Under the pieces are notes generated by a model. That model saw only the letters and a program-made list of their open reading frames with translations, did not search any database and had not been told where the DNA came from. DNA of 64,000 nt from positions 62,001 to 126,000 of the forward strand of contig JBDLJB010000006.1 in NCBI GenBank assembly GCA_039714555.1, read 5' to 3'. The stretch's first letter is position 1, and each line of letters opens with the position of its first letter. Below are positions 1-7,770 of this stretch, one piece after another. The DNA is from Namhaeicola sp039714555 (GTDB taxonomy: Bacteria > Bacteroidota > Bacteroidia > Flavobacteriales > Flavobacteriaceae). The position numbers were made by a program, and so were the translations under genes.

Positions 1-419
1 TTATCACTTTTTGCCAATCCAAAATAATATTCATGTTCAATATTATGTGTTCTAATTAGAATTTTTCGATCTTTAAAATTATGTTTTAATAAAGGATAAG
101 TAGTATGTAAACCTTCAAATAAAATTGCAGCTTTTATTTTTTTTAAATTTTGAATTAGGATTTCATTTTTTCTCGAATTAACAATAAAAGGCAATTTGGA
201 AAATATTCTTTTTAAGGAGGAAGATCTTTGGTAATAATATACATTTTTACAGTATTTTTCTAGCTCTGATTGTCTTCCTGTTCCATACTCAAAAGTGTGT
301 AAATAAATTTCAATTCCTAATTCAGATAAAGCTTTTAATTTATAAAACACATCAATAACACCCCCATAAACAGGAGGATAAGGCACATCAAATGAAACTA
401 TATGTAATTTTTTATTCAA
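1..419 (-). CDS. Glycosyltransferase family 4-like, C-terminus cut by window edge
   Basis: An open frame runs off base 1; about 139 N-terminal residues are visible. The start is probably TTG at 419-417, because an in-frame TAA lies six codons upstream and no ATG is available. The N-terminus (LNKKLHIVSFDVPYPPVYGG) has the beta-strand followed by a glycine-rich acceptor-side loop of GT-B glycosyltransferases, and RTHNIEHEYY near the cut end is typical of GT4 enzymes in bacterial polysaccharide loci. The start overlaps the stop of the upstream glycosyltransferase gene by eight bases, so the two are translationally coupled. The catalytic C-terminal domain is outside the window, so the donor sugar cannot be judged. 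Confidence 0.75.
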   Translation of the reverse strand, partial: MNKKLHIVSFDVPYPPVYGGVIDVFYKLKALSELGIEIYLHTFEYGTGRQSELEKYCKNVYYYQRSSSLKRIFSKLPFIVNSRKNEILIQNLKKIKAAILFEGLHTTYPLLKHNFKDRKILIRTHNIEHEYYFGLAKSD

Positions 420-1524
420 TGTTTTTAAAAATTTCTTTTAATTTTTCAGATTCATTTTCCCAGGTATAAATTTCAGCAACTTTTTTCAGATTCATTTTCC
501 AGTTTTTATTCAATTCTTCATCAAATAAGATCGTATTTACAATTTCTGCAAGTTTTTTTGGATTGTGCGTTTTACAAACAAAACCAATATTGTTTTCACT
601 AACTATTTTTGATACAACTTCTCTATTTGAAGTTAAAATTGGAATTTGAGCCTTTACATAATCAAAAACTTTGTTTGGCAAACTGTATTCATAATTTAAA
701 TTTGTTCCTTTATCTAAGGTTATACCTAAATCGGCAATTTTGGTATATTCCATCAAGTCATTATAAGGCATTTTATTTTTGATAAACACTTTATTTTCCA
801 GATTATAGTCGATTATTAATTCTTTTAGATTTTTAATAACATCACCACTACCTATAATGTATAAAACAGAATTGTTAACATATTGCATCATTTGAACAGC
901 TTCTTCTGCACCTCGATCAATATTGATTCCACTACCTTGAAAAATCAGCATTTTTTTATCTCCTTTTATTTTATAGGAGAGGTTATCATCAATCTTAATA
1001 TCGGATAATTTTGGAGGAATATTGCGAATTATTTTAACAGGAATTTTATACTTTTTTTCATAGAAATCTGCAATTTTTTTGTTTACAGTGTATACATTTT
1101 TAAGTTTTGGAAAAATATATTTTTCAATTTGTAACCAAAAATCTCTAATTTTTGGACGAGTAATTAATTCGGGAACTTCCGTAAATAACTCATGGCTATC
1201 ATAAACCAATTTTTTAGATAGCATTTTACTGATTAGAAAGTTAGGTAATAAAGTGTCTAAATCATTCGCCAAAAGCACATCTGATTTTAAAAATATAAGT
1301 TTAAAGAATAATCGAATATTATATTCAGCATAAAATAAAAAACCCTTATTAAATAAAAGAGACATTCTAATAGTTTTATAGTTTCTTTTAATAGTTAAAC
1401 TATCAGGTAATTTCCTTCCAATCAGTATAATATTAAAGTCTAAATCCTGTAAAGAATCACAAACTTTCTTAACCCTTTGATCGGTTACTAAATCGTTAGT
1501 TACTGAAACTATTATTCGTTGCAA
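412..1524 (-). CDS. Glycosyltransferase family 4 protein
   Basis: 370 residues with the GT-B layout: an N-terminal acceptor domain opening MQRIIVSVTNDLVTDQRVKK and a C-terminal donor domain with the GSG-D turn and the E-x7-E region around YSLPNKVFDYVKAQIP, where the nucleotide-sugar is usually held. It probably transfers a hexose to a lipid-linked or growing surface polysaccharide at the cytoplasmic membrane. It overlaps the next glycosyltransferase gene (1-419) and is divergent from the nusG-like gene at 1658, so it belongs to the capsule/exopolysaccharide cluster extending left of the window. The fold assignment is firm; donor and acceptor are unknown. Confidence 0.85.
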   Translation of the reverse strand: MQRIIVSVTNDLVTDQRVKKVCDSLQDLDFNIILIGRKLPDSLTIKRNYKTIRMSLLFNKGFLFYAEYNIRLFFKLIFLKSDVLLANDLDTLLPNFLISKMLSKKLVYDSHELFTEVPELITRPKIRDFWLQIEKYIFPKLKNVYTVNKKIADFYEKKYKIPVKIIRNIPPKLSDIKIDDNLSYKIKGDKKMLIFQGSGINIDRGAEEAVQMMQYVNNSVLYIIGSGDVIKNLKELIIDYNLENKVFIKNKMPYNDLMEYTKIADLGITLDKGTNLNYEYSLPNKVFDYVKAQIPILTSNREVVSKIVSENNIGFVCKTHNPKKLAEIVNTILFDEELNKNWKMNLKKVAEIYTWENESEKLKEIFKNIE

Positions 1525-1570
1525 TTTTAAATTGATTTAGAATTATTTATATAATAATCAATTTTAATTA

Positions 1571-1599
1571 TTGGTAAAATTATTAATATATTATATTTG
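1571..1599 (+). promoter_or_regulatory. Bacteroidetes-type promoter of the nusG-like operon
   Basis: TTG at 1571-1573 and TATATTTG at 1592-1599 are separated by 18 bp, matching the Bacteroidetes sigma-ABfr pattern (TTTG / TAnnTTTG). The start codon of the nusG-like gene follows 58 bp downstream, leaving room for the leader on which UpxY-type antiterminators load. Confidence 0.7.
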
Positions 1600-1657
1600 C
1601 TAAACTAATCAAAAACACACAAAATATTCGTTAAATAAAGTTTTTTGAAAAACATTT

Positions 1658-2194
1658 ATGGATTTGACTAAACCTAATAAGGAAAAATATTGGTATGCAG
1701 TTTTTACCAAACCTAGAGCCGAAAAAAGAGTATTAGAAAGAATGCTAGATAGCGATATTGAAGCGTTTTTACCTTTGATTAAAACAGTAAGGCAATGGAG
1801 TGATCGGAAAAAAACTGTTCAGCTACCTTTAATTCCTTCCTATGTTTTTGTTAATATTGAAGAAAAAAATTTAAACAAGACCTTACCAATTCCGGGAACA
1901 GTTAATGTTTTGAAACATTTAGGAAAACCAGCTAAGATCAAAGAGTTTGAAATTCAAAATTTAAAAATATTAAGTAACAGTGATGAAAAATTTGAAATTT
2001 CAAATAATTTTAGAGTTGTTACAGGTGATACTGTTGAAGTAACCAATGGTCCATTTATGGGATTAATTGCAGTTTGTGAAAAAACCAGTAGTAGCCATAG
2101 GGTTGTTGTTAAAATAGATTCTCTAGGAAGTGGTTTTAATGTAAATATACCTTTGAGTTTTTTAAGAAAAATTGAAAAGAAACTACAAGTATAA
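1658..2194 (+). CDS. UpxY-family (NusG-like) transcription antiterminator
   Basis: 178 residues. The NGN domain (about 10-110) starts with KYWYAVFTKPRAEKRV and contains LPLIPSYVFV; a KOW domain follows near 123-150 (GDTVEVTNGPFMGL). This is the specialised NusG paralogue that heads capsule and exopolysaccharide operons in Bacteroidetes; it binds RNA polymerase at the operon leader and suppresses premature termination. Being first gene of the epimerase-dehydrogenase-export lipoprotein operon, directly behind a good promoter, supports that role. The housekeeping nusG would sit beside secE/rplK, which are absent here. Confidence 0.9.
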   Translation: MDLTKPNKEKYWYAVFTKPRAEKRVLERMLDSDIEAFLPLIKTVRQWSDRKKTVQLPLIPSYVFVNIEEKNLNKTLPIPGTVNVLKHLGKPAKIKEFEIQNLKILSNSDEKFEISNNFRVVTGDTVEVTNGPFMGLIAVCEKTSSSHRVVVKIDSLGSGFNVNIPLSFLRKIEKKLQV

Positions 2195-2212
2195 AAATAA
2201 CAGTATCATCAA

Positions 2213-3196
2213 ATGGCAGAAATTAAGAACAAAACAATATTGGTAACCGGAGGTGCAGGATTTATTGGTTCTAATCTTTGTGAAGTTCTGTTACAAAAAA
2301 ATAATAAGGTTATTTGTTTAGATAATTTTTCAACAGGGAAAAGAAAGAACATTGAATCTTTTCTTAGTAATCCTAAGTTCACATTAATTGAAGGGGATAT
2401 TCGAAATTTAAAAGATTGTAAAAAAGCCATTAAAAATACCGATTTTGTTTTACATCAGGCTGCTTTAGGCTCTGTGCCACGATCAATAGCAGATCCTATA
2501 ACTACCAATGATGTTAATATATCGGGTTTTTTAAATATGTTGGTTGCTGCCAGAGATGCGGGAGTAAAAAGATTTGTTTATGCTGCCAGCTCATCCACTT
2601 ATGGTGATTCAGAATCATTACCAAAAATTGAAGAAAATATTGGAAAACCTTTATCTCCCTATGCAATAACTAAGTACGTTAATGAGTTATATGCTGATAT
2701 TTTTCAAAAAACTTATAGTTTGGATACAATAGGTTTACGGTATTTTAATGTTTTTGGAAGAAGACAAGATCCGAATGGTGCTTATGCGGCGGTAATTCCA
2801 AAATTTGTAGGTCAGTTGATCAATCATGAATCACCTGTGATTAATGGGGATGGTGAATTTTCAAGAGATTTTACTTATATAGACAATGTGATACAAATGA
2901 ATTTATTATCCATGAGTTCAGAAAATCCTAAAGCAATAAATACTGTTTATAATGTTGCATTCGGACAAAGAGCTACACTTAACAAATTGGTGGAGAGTTT
3001 AAAAGATTCTTTAAGTAAATTTGATAAAAATATTGCTGATGTAGAGATTAAATATGGGCCAATAAGAAAAGGTGATATTCCACATTCATTGGCATCTATA
3101 GAAAAAGCAAAAGAATTATTAGGATATAATCCAAAATATTCATTGAGTGATGGTTTAGAAGAAGCTATACAATGGTATTGGGAAAATTTAAAATAA
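2213..3196 (+). CDS. UDP-N-acetylglucosamine 4-epimerase (WbpP/TviC type)
   Basis: 327 residues of the extended short-chain dehydrogenase/reductase family. The NAD-binding TGGAGFIGSNL lies at residues 12-22, the SSS catalytic serine region near 126-128, and the Y150-x3-K154 pair in SPYAITKY. LRYFNVFGRRQDPNGAYAA is characteristic of the WbpP/TviC subgroup, which interconverts UDP-GlcNAc and UDP-GalNAc (or the uronic acid forms). It probably supplies nucleotide sugar for the surface polysaccharide. It starts 18 bp after the nusG-like gene and ends 7 bp before the dehydrogenase, so it is in the operon. Substrate is inferred from subgroup resemblance. Confidence 0.88.
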   Translation: MAEIKNKTILVTGGAGFIGSNLCEVLLQKNNKVICLDNFSTGKRKNIESFLSNPKFTLIEGDIRNLKDCKKAIKNTDFVLHQAALGSVPRSIADPITTNDVNISGFLNMLVAARDAGVKRFVYAASSSTYGDSESLPKIEENIGKPLSPYAITKYVNELYADIFQKTYSLDTIGLRYFNVFGRRQDPNGAYAAVIPKFVGQLINHESPVINGDGEFSRDFTYIDNVIQMNLLSMSSENPKAINTVYNVAFGQRATLNKLVESLKDSLSKFDKNIADVEIKYGPIRKGDIPHSLASIEKAKELLGYNPKYSLSDGLEEAIQWYWENLK

Positions 3197-3203
3197 AATA
3201 TTT

Positions 3204-4535
3204 ATGAATTTAACAGTTATAGGTACTGGTTATGTTGGTTTGGTTACAGGTACATGTTTTTCGGCAATGGGAAATAATGTGACATGTATAGATGTTGATA
3301 CTAAGAAAATTGAAAATCTAAAAAAAGGAATTATACCAATCTATGAACCGGGTTTAGAACAAATGGTAGAAAAGAATGTAAATAAAAATTGTTTACATTT
3401 TAGTACCAAATTAAAAGATGGTTTAGAAAAAGCAAAAGTAGTTTTTATTGCAGTAGGAACGCCAATGGGTGATGATGGCTCAGCCGATTTGCAATATGTT
3501 TTGGATGTTGCTAGACAGTTAGGAAAAGAAATGCAAAAACCTTTAATTATTGTTGACAAATCTACTGTACCAGTTGGAACAGGTGATAAAGTTAAAGCTG
3601 TTGTTCAGGAAGAACTGGATAAAAGAGGTGTTAAAATTGAGTTTCATATTGTATCAAATCCGGAGTTTTTAAAAGAGGGTGCAGCTATTGAAGATTTTAT
3701 GAAACCTGATAGAATTGTAATTGGTGCTGATAGTGAAAAAGGTTTTGATATAATGAAAGATCTTTATGCACCTTTTACCCACAATTATGATCGTATTATC
3801 ACAATGGATATACGTTCTGCAGAAATGACTAAATATGTTGCTAATGCGATGTTAGCAACAAAAATTTCATTTATGAATGAGGTTGCCAATATTTGTGAAT
3901 TGGTTGGAGCGGATGTTAATCAAGTGAGAATAGGTATTGGTTCTGATTCGCGAATTGGTTATAGTTTTATTTATCCCGGTAGTGGTTACGGGGGTTCATG
4001 TTTTCCAAAAGATGTAAAAGCGCTAAAAAAAATTGCCGAAGATAAAGGATACCATGCAAAATTAATTACATCGGTTGAAGATGTAAATGACCAACAAAAA
4101 TTAGTTATTGCAGATAAAGTAATTAATCGTTTTGGAAAAGACCTTAGCGGGAAAACATTTGCTTTATGGGGGTTAGCATTTAAACCGGGCACAGATGATA
4201 TGCGTGAAGCACCTGCAATTTATATTGTTAAGGAATTGGTTAAGAGAGGTGCAAAGATCCAGGCATATGACCCAAAAGCAATGGATGAAGCACAATATTT
4301 TTACTTAAAAGGTGTTAAAGAGATTACATATTTTAATTCTAAATATGAGACTTTACAAAATACTGATGCCATGATTTTATTAACGGAATGGAAAGAATTT
4401 CGTTCACCGGATTTTGAAGAATTAAAACAACAAATGAAAAATCCTATCATTTTTGATGGACGAAACCAGTATAGCAAATTAAATTTAGAAGATAAAGGTT
4501 TTGAATATTATCAAATAGGTGTAAAAAACAACTAG
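3204..4535 (+). CDS. ugd: UDP-glucose 6-dehydrogenase
   Basis: 443 residues, the usual length. The N-terminal Rossmann motif GTGYVGLVTG starts at residue 7, and the catalytic cysteine C266 lies in GGSCFPKD. VGTPMGDDGSADLQYV and a C-terminal UDP-binding domain (KTFALWGLAFKPGTDDMREA) complete the family pattern. It performs the two-step NAD-dependent oxidation of UDP-glucose to UDP-glucuronate in the cytoplasm. The pairing with a WbpP-type epimerase suggests a polysaccharide containing uronic acids. A related UDP-GlcNAc dehydrogenase (WbpA type) is the main alternative, but the SADLQYV segment favours UDP-glucose. Confidence 0.9.
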   Translation: MNLTVIGTGYVGLVTGTCFSAMGNNVTCIDVDTKKIENLKKGIIPIYEPGLEQMVEKNVNKNCLHFSTKLKDGLEKAKVVFIAVGTPMGDDGSADLQYVLDVARQLGKEMQKPLIIVDKSTVPVGTGDKVKAVVQEELDKRGVKIEFHIVSNPEFLKEGAAIEDFMKPDRIVIGADSEKGFDIMKDLYAPFTHNYDRIITMDIRSAEMTKYVANAMLATKISFMNEVANICELVGADVNQVRIGIGSDSRIGYSFIYPGSGYGGSCFPKDVKALKKIAEDKGYHAKLITSVEDVNDQQKLVIADKVINRFGKDLSGKTFALWGLAFKPGTDDMREAPAIYIVKELVKRGAKIQAYDPKAMDEAQYFYLKGVKEITYFNSKYETLQNTDAMILLTEWKEFRSPDFEELKQQMKNPIIFDGRNQYSKLNLEDKGFEYYQIGVKNN

Positions 4536-4550
4536 TATTGTTCTAATTAA

Positions 4551-4580
4551 TTGTTAAACTAAAAAATATAATTATATTCG
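4551..4580 (+). promoter_or_regulatory. Candidate internal promoter before the export lipoprotein gene
   Basis: TTG at 4551-4553, a 19-bp spacer and TATATTCG at 4573-4580, one mismatch from TAnnTTTG, lie 18 bp before the export lipoprotein gene. It could allow expression independent of the nusG-led transcript. Confidence 0.4.
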
Positions 4581-4598
4581 TATAAAAATGCTAATCTT

Positions 4599-5384
4599 AT
4601 GAAAAATATAATCCCCTTATTAATTTCGTTTTTATTACTTATTTCTTGTGGCTCTAAAGAAGATATTGTTTATTTCAATGGTATTGATTCTAAAGACAAT
4701 ATTATTGGTATTGATAGCTATATGCCTACATATCATGTTGATGATGAATTAATTATTGTAGTAAATGCTGTAGATTCTGAAGCCGCTAAACCATTTAATC
4801 AAAATTCAGTTTCCTATTCAGATGATATTAGGCAGTCTTATGGTAGAGAGCGAATCCAGTCTTATATTATTGATCCGGAAGGTAATATTGATTTTCCAGT
4901 TTTGGGAAAAGTAAAAATTGCAGGTTTGAATCGTGAACAGGCAACGAATATGTTTGTAGAGAAATTGAAAGATTATATTACAGTTCCAATAGTTAATATT
5001 AGAACTTTAAATTATAAAATAACAGTTTTAGGAGAAGTAGCAAGACCAGGTACTTATACGGCAACCAATGAAAGAGTAACTTTGATCGAAGCATTAGGTA
5101 TGGCTGGAGACCTTACTATTTATGGAGAAAGAGAAAATGTATTGGTAATTCACGATTATGATGGTAAAAAAACTTTTACAAGAATAAACTTAAAATCAAA
5201 AGATCTTTTTGATTCGCCGGCTTATTATTTATCACAAAATGATGTGGTTTATGTTGAACCTAACAAAACACAAGCAAAAGCTTCGAATATAGGTCCTAGT
5301 ACCGGTGTGATATTCTCATCATTAGGAGTATTGCTTTCTGCAACAGCACTAATTATTACAATTATAAATACAAGTAGTAATTAA
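4599..5384 (+). CDS. Wza-like polysaccharide export lipoprotein
   Basis: 261 residues. A lipoprotein signal peptide ends at LLLISC with C17 as the lipidated residue. A Poly_export domain follows (about 45-130, with the YIIDPEGNIDFPVLGKVKI motif) and then an SLBB-type domain (about 132-230, ITVLGEVARPGTY). The C-terminal hydrophobic helix (about 236-256) corresponds to the barrel-forming helix of Wza. It should form the outer-membrane export channel for the polysaccharide made by the upstream genes. The usual partner, a Wzc-like co-polymerase/tyrosine kinase, does not follow; the operon ends in a terminator 26 bp later. Confidence 0.88.
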   Translation: MKNIIPLLISFLLLISCGSKEDIVYFNGIDSKDNIIGIDSYMPTYHVDDELIIVVNAVDSEAAKPFNQNSVSYSDDIRQSYGRERIQSYIIDPEGNIDFPVLGKVKIAGLNREQATNMFVEKLKDYITVPIVNIRTLNYKITVLGEVARPGTYTATNERVTLIEALGMAGDLTIYGERENVLVIHDYDGKKTFTRINLKSKDLFDSPAYYLSQNDVVYVEPNKTQAKASNIGPSTGVIFSSLGVLLSATALIITIINTSSN

Positions 5385-5410
5385 TAAAAGTATTACTTAT
5401 TGAAAAGTAT

Positions 5411-5432
5411 AGCCCCAATTTGGGGCTTTTTT
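5411..5432 (+). terminator. Rho-independent terminator of the polysaccharide operon
   Basis: AGCCCC (5411-5416) pairs with GGGGCT (5422-5427) around a five-base loop, and a T-run follows to 5432. The run is on the plus side only, so it serves the rightward operon; the leftward osmC gene ends inside it. Confidence 0.85.
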
Positions 5433-5850
5433 ATTGTTCAATATATTTAATTTCGTGAGTAAGTTCAGCAAATTGTCTAAACATTTCACTTACTCCACAA
5501 TAACGGTCTTGGGATAGGTTTACCGATTTTTCAATTTTATCTTTTTTAAAATCTTTTCCGTAAAACCTATACTCAACATGAACTTTATGGTAATATTTCG
5601 GATGTACATCAGTTAATTCTCCGGTAACATCAATTTCTAAGTTATCAACTTCTGCTCTCATTTTTTTTAGCAATGAAATCACATCCATTCCTGTACAACC
5701 GGCAAGAGAAGAAAGCATCAAAGCTTTTGGTCTGGGTCCTAATCCTTCACCCCCAACATCTGAATTGGCATCAATTTTAAAACTCCCACCGATGCTATCC
5801 ACATTGAAAAGCATATTTCTTTCCCATTGTATTTTTACTTTATTTGTCAT
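5431..5850 (-). CDS. OsmC-family peroxiredoxin-like protein
   Basis: 139 residues, standard OsmC length. The two redox cysteines are C52 in SLAGCTGMD and C118 in DRYCGVSEM. Family members reduce organic hydroperoxides in the cytoplasm, with lipoyl or thiol donors. The closest type by sequence is the YhfA-like OsmC subgroup rather than Ohr. Its start overlaps the stop of the upstream dipeptide epimerase gene by four bases (ATGA), showing co-transcription, although the two proteins have no known joint pathway. Confidence 0.9.
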   Translation of the reverse strand: MTNKVKIQWERNMLFNVDSIGGSFKIDANSDVGGEGLGPRPKALMLSSLAGCTGMDVISLLKKMRAEVDNLEIDVTGELTDVHPKYYHKVHVEYRFYGKDFKKDKIEKSVNLSQDRYCGVSEMFRQFAELTHEIKYIEQ

Positions 5851-6884
5851 TGTATTATTTTTATTGGGTTATTATCTATCAATTTTACTCCTGTTCCATT
5901 TCTATCAGAATAAATTACTTTTCCGTAATCCATGGTTATGCCTTTAGCGATATCTTTTGATAGTAACATTGCACCATCCATATCAACATAGTTTAATTGT
6001 GGCAATAAATGTGCTATTGCAGAAATTCCAATAGAAGATTCTGTCATACAGCCTACCATTGTTTTCATACCTAATTCTTTGGCCTTTTTTAGCATTCTTC
6101 TTGCAGGAGTCACACCTCCACATTTTACCAATTTAATATTTACACCATGAAAATGATTATGGCATTTAACTACATCTTCTTCTACCTGGCAACTTTCATC
6201 TGCAACTATTGGTAAAGCAGATTTTAAAAATACTTCTCTTGCTCCTTTCCAATCTTCAGCTGGTAGGGGTTGTTCTAAAAATTCAACACCCAATTCTTTT
6301 AATTCAATCGAATTTTTTATTGTTTCTTCAACACCCCAGGCACAATTAGCATCTATTCTAAATATTGCATCAGTATGTTTGCGTAATTCTTTAACTATTG
6401 CAAGATCATCTTTAGTCCCTAATTTGATTTTATAGATTGGCCATGGTGTTTCTTTCATTTTTAATACCATTTTTTCAATGGTATCAATTCCAATTGTATA
6501 ATTTGATAAGGGATTATTTTCAATGTTATAATTCCATAATTCAAATAATTTCTTTTGTTTTTTTCTAGCATAAAGATCGTTATAAGCTAAATCTAATGCG
6601 CATAAAGCAAACATATCATCTTTTAGATAAGGAAATAATTTTTTCCAATATTCCTCGGGAGTATCATTTGTATCGGCTTCAATTATTTCTTTACAATTTA
6701 ATAAATCACTTACCATGTTATCAATTGTTTTGTGATAATATGGATTTTCAGAAGCTTCACCAAACCCAGAGATATCACCATCTTTTAACTCGAGTATCAT
6801 AGATGGTTTAAAATCAAATGACTGACGAGAAATTGTAAAAGTGTGCTTTAAAGGTAAATTATACGAACGTATTATTAATTGCAT
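5847..6884 (-). CDS. L-Ala-D/L-Glu epimerase (enolase superfamily dipeptide epimerase)
   Basis: 345 residues of the mandelate-racemase/muconate-lactonising branch of the enolase superfamily. The acid/base lysines are K154 (KIKLG) and K251 (NIKLVKCGG); the metal ligands are D178 (RIDAN), E204 (EQP) and D229 (ADES). This residue set and spacing match the YcjG/YkfB dipeptide epimerases, which convert L-Ala-D-Glu from peptidoglycan turnover to L-Ala-L-Glu. It is coupled by overlap to osmC. Other dipeptide specificities exist in the family, so the exact dipeptide is inferred. Confidence 0.85.
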   Translation of the reverse strand: MQLIIRSYNLPLKHTFTISRQSFDFKPSMILELKDGDISGFGEASENPYYHKTIDNMVSDLLNCKEIIEADTNDTPEEYWKKLFPYLKDDMFALCALDLAYNDLYARKKQKKLFELWNYNIENNPLSNYTIGIDTIEKMVLKMKETPWPIYKIKLGTKDDLAIVKELRKHTDAIFRIDANCAWGVEETIKNSIELKELGVEFLEQPLPAEDWKGAREVFLKSALPIVADESCQVEEDVVKCHNHFHGVNIKLVKCGGVTPARRMLKKAKELGMKTMVGCMTESSIGISAIAHLLPQLNYVDMDGAMLLSKDIAKGITMDYGKVIYSDRNGTGVKLIDNNPIKIIQ

Positions 6885-6978
6885 GTTTGTGCTGATTTTT
6901 AAAAATGCAAATTTAAAAAAATTTTATGAATTATTAATTTGGAATTGTAGCGTAAAAATTCCTTTATTTGTTGATGAT

Positions 6979-7656
6979 CTACGTTGGTTTTCCTGCTACA
7001 ACTATTACAAACTCTCCTTTAGGTGCTTTGTTCTCAAAATGAGTTAATACCTCTGCAAGTGTACCACGTATAGTTTCTTCATAAAGTTTTGTCAATTCCC
7101 GTGATACAGAAACTAATCTATCTTCACCAAAATATTCAGAAAAATGACTTAATGTTTTTATAAGTTTATGTGGAGATTCGTAGAAGATCATGGTTCTGGA
7201 TTCTTCCGATAATAATTTTAATCTTGTTTGCCTTCCTTTTTTAATCGGTAAAAATCCTTCAAACACAAATTTATCGTTGGGTAGACCACTATTTACCAAT
7301 GCGGGTACAAAAGCAGTTGCTCCGGGTAAACATTCAATTTCTATGTCATTTTTTATACATGCACGGGTTAACAAAAAACCCGGATCAGAAATTGCTGGAG
7401 TACCGGCATCTGAAATTAAAGCGATTGTTTCACCATTTTTAAGTCTTTCAACAATTCTGTCAACCATCTTATGTTCATTGTGCATATGGTGACTTTGCAT
7501 GGGTGTAGAAATCTCAAAATGCTTTAATAATTTACCTGATGTACGGGTGTCTTCAGCAAGGATTAGATCAACTTTATTCAGCACTTTTATAGCGCGAAAA
7601 GTCATATCGTCCAGATTTCCTATTGGGGTGGGGACTAAGAATAATTGTGTGTTCAA
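6979..7656 (-). CDS. rsmI: 16S rRNA (cytidine1402-2'-O)-methyltransferase
   Basis: About 225 residues from TTG at 7656. The tetrapyrrole-methylase fold is recognised by FLVPTPIGNLDD at the N-terminus, LAEDTRTSGKLL, ALISDAGTPAISDPG and LPGATAFVPALVNSGLP. It 2'-O-methylates C1402 of 16S rRNA, working with RsmH. I chose TTG 7656 rather than the longer TTG 7704 because homologues begin just before LYLVPTPIGNL and because bases 7675-7704 look like the promoter itself. Bacteroidetes versions are short like this one and lack the C-terminal extension of the E. coli enzyme. Confidence 0.9.
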   Translation of the reverse strand: MNTQLFLVPTPIGNLDDMTFRAIKVLNKVDLILAEDTRTSGKLLKHFEISTPMQSHHMHNEHKMVDRIVERLKNGETIALISDAGTPAISDPGFLLTRACIKNDIEIECLPGATAFVPALVNSGLPNDKFVFEGFLPIKKGRQTRLKLLSEESRTMIFYESPHKLIKTLSHFSEYFGEDRLVSVSRELTKLYEETIRGTLAEVLTHFENKAPKGEFVIVVAGKPT

Positions 7657-7674
7657 GATTATTAGTTTTGCTTG

Positions 7675-7704
7675 TAAAGGTAAGGAATAGACATAAGATT
7701 TCAA
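7675..7704 (-). promoter_or_regulatory. Candidate promoter of rsmI
   Basis: Read on the minus strand, TTG at 7704-7702 is followed after 19 bp by TACCTTTA at 7682-7675 (consensus TAnnTTTG, last base differs). Transcription would start near 7670, upstream of the TTG start at 7656 and downstream of the alternative TTG at 7704. Confidence 0.45.
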
Positions 7705-7707
7705 GAG

Positions 7708-7745
7708 GTAAGACTTAAGACAATAATTATTGTCTTAAGTCTTAC
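7708..7745. repeat. Perfect 38-bp palindrome between rsmI and the acyl-CoA ligase gene
   Basis: The 19-base arm GTAAGACTTAAGACAATAA (7708-7726) is followed directly by its exact reverse complement (7727-7745), with no spacer. It lies 25 bp past the stop of the acyl-CoA synthetase gene and just upstream of the rsmI promoter. As RNA it would fold into a long hairpin and could end or stabilise the ligase transcript, but no T-run follows on the minus strand. A protein-binding dyad is the other possibility. Confidence 0.8.
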
Positions 7746-7770
7746 GTCAAAGTGTCTTATATCTTTTTAA

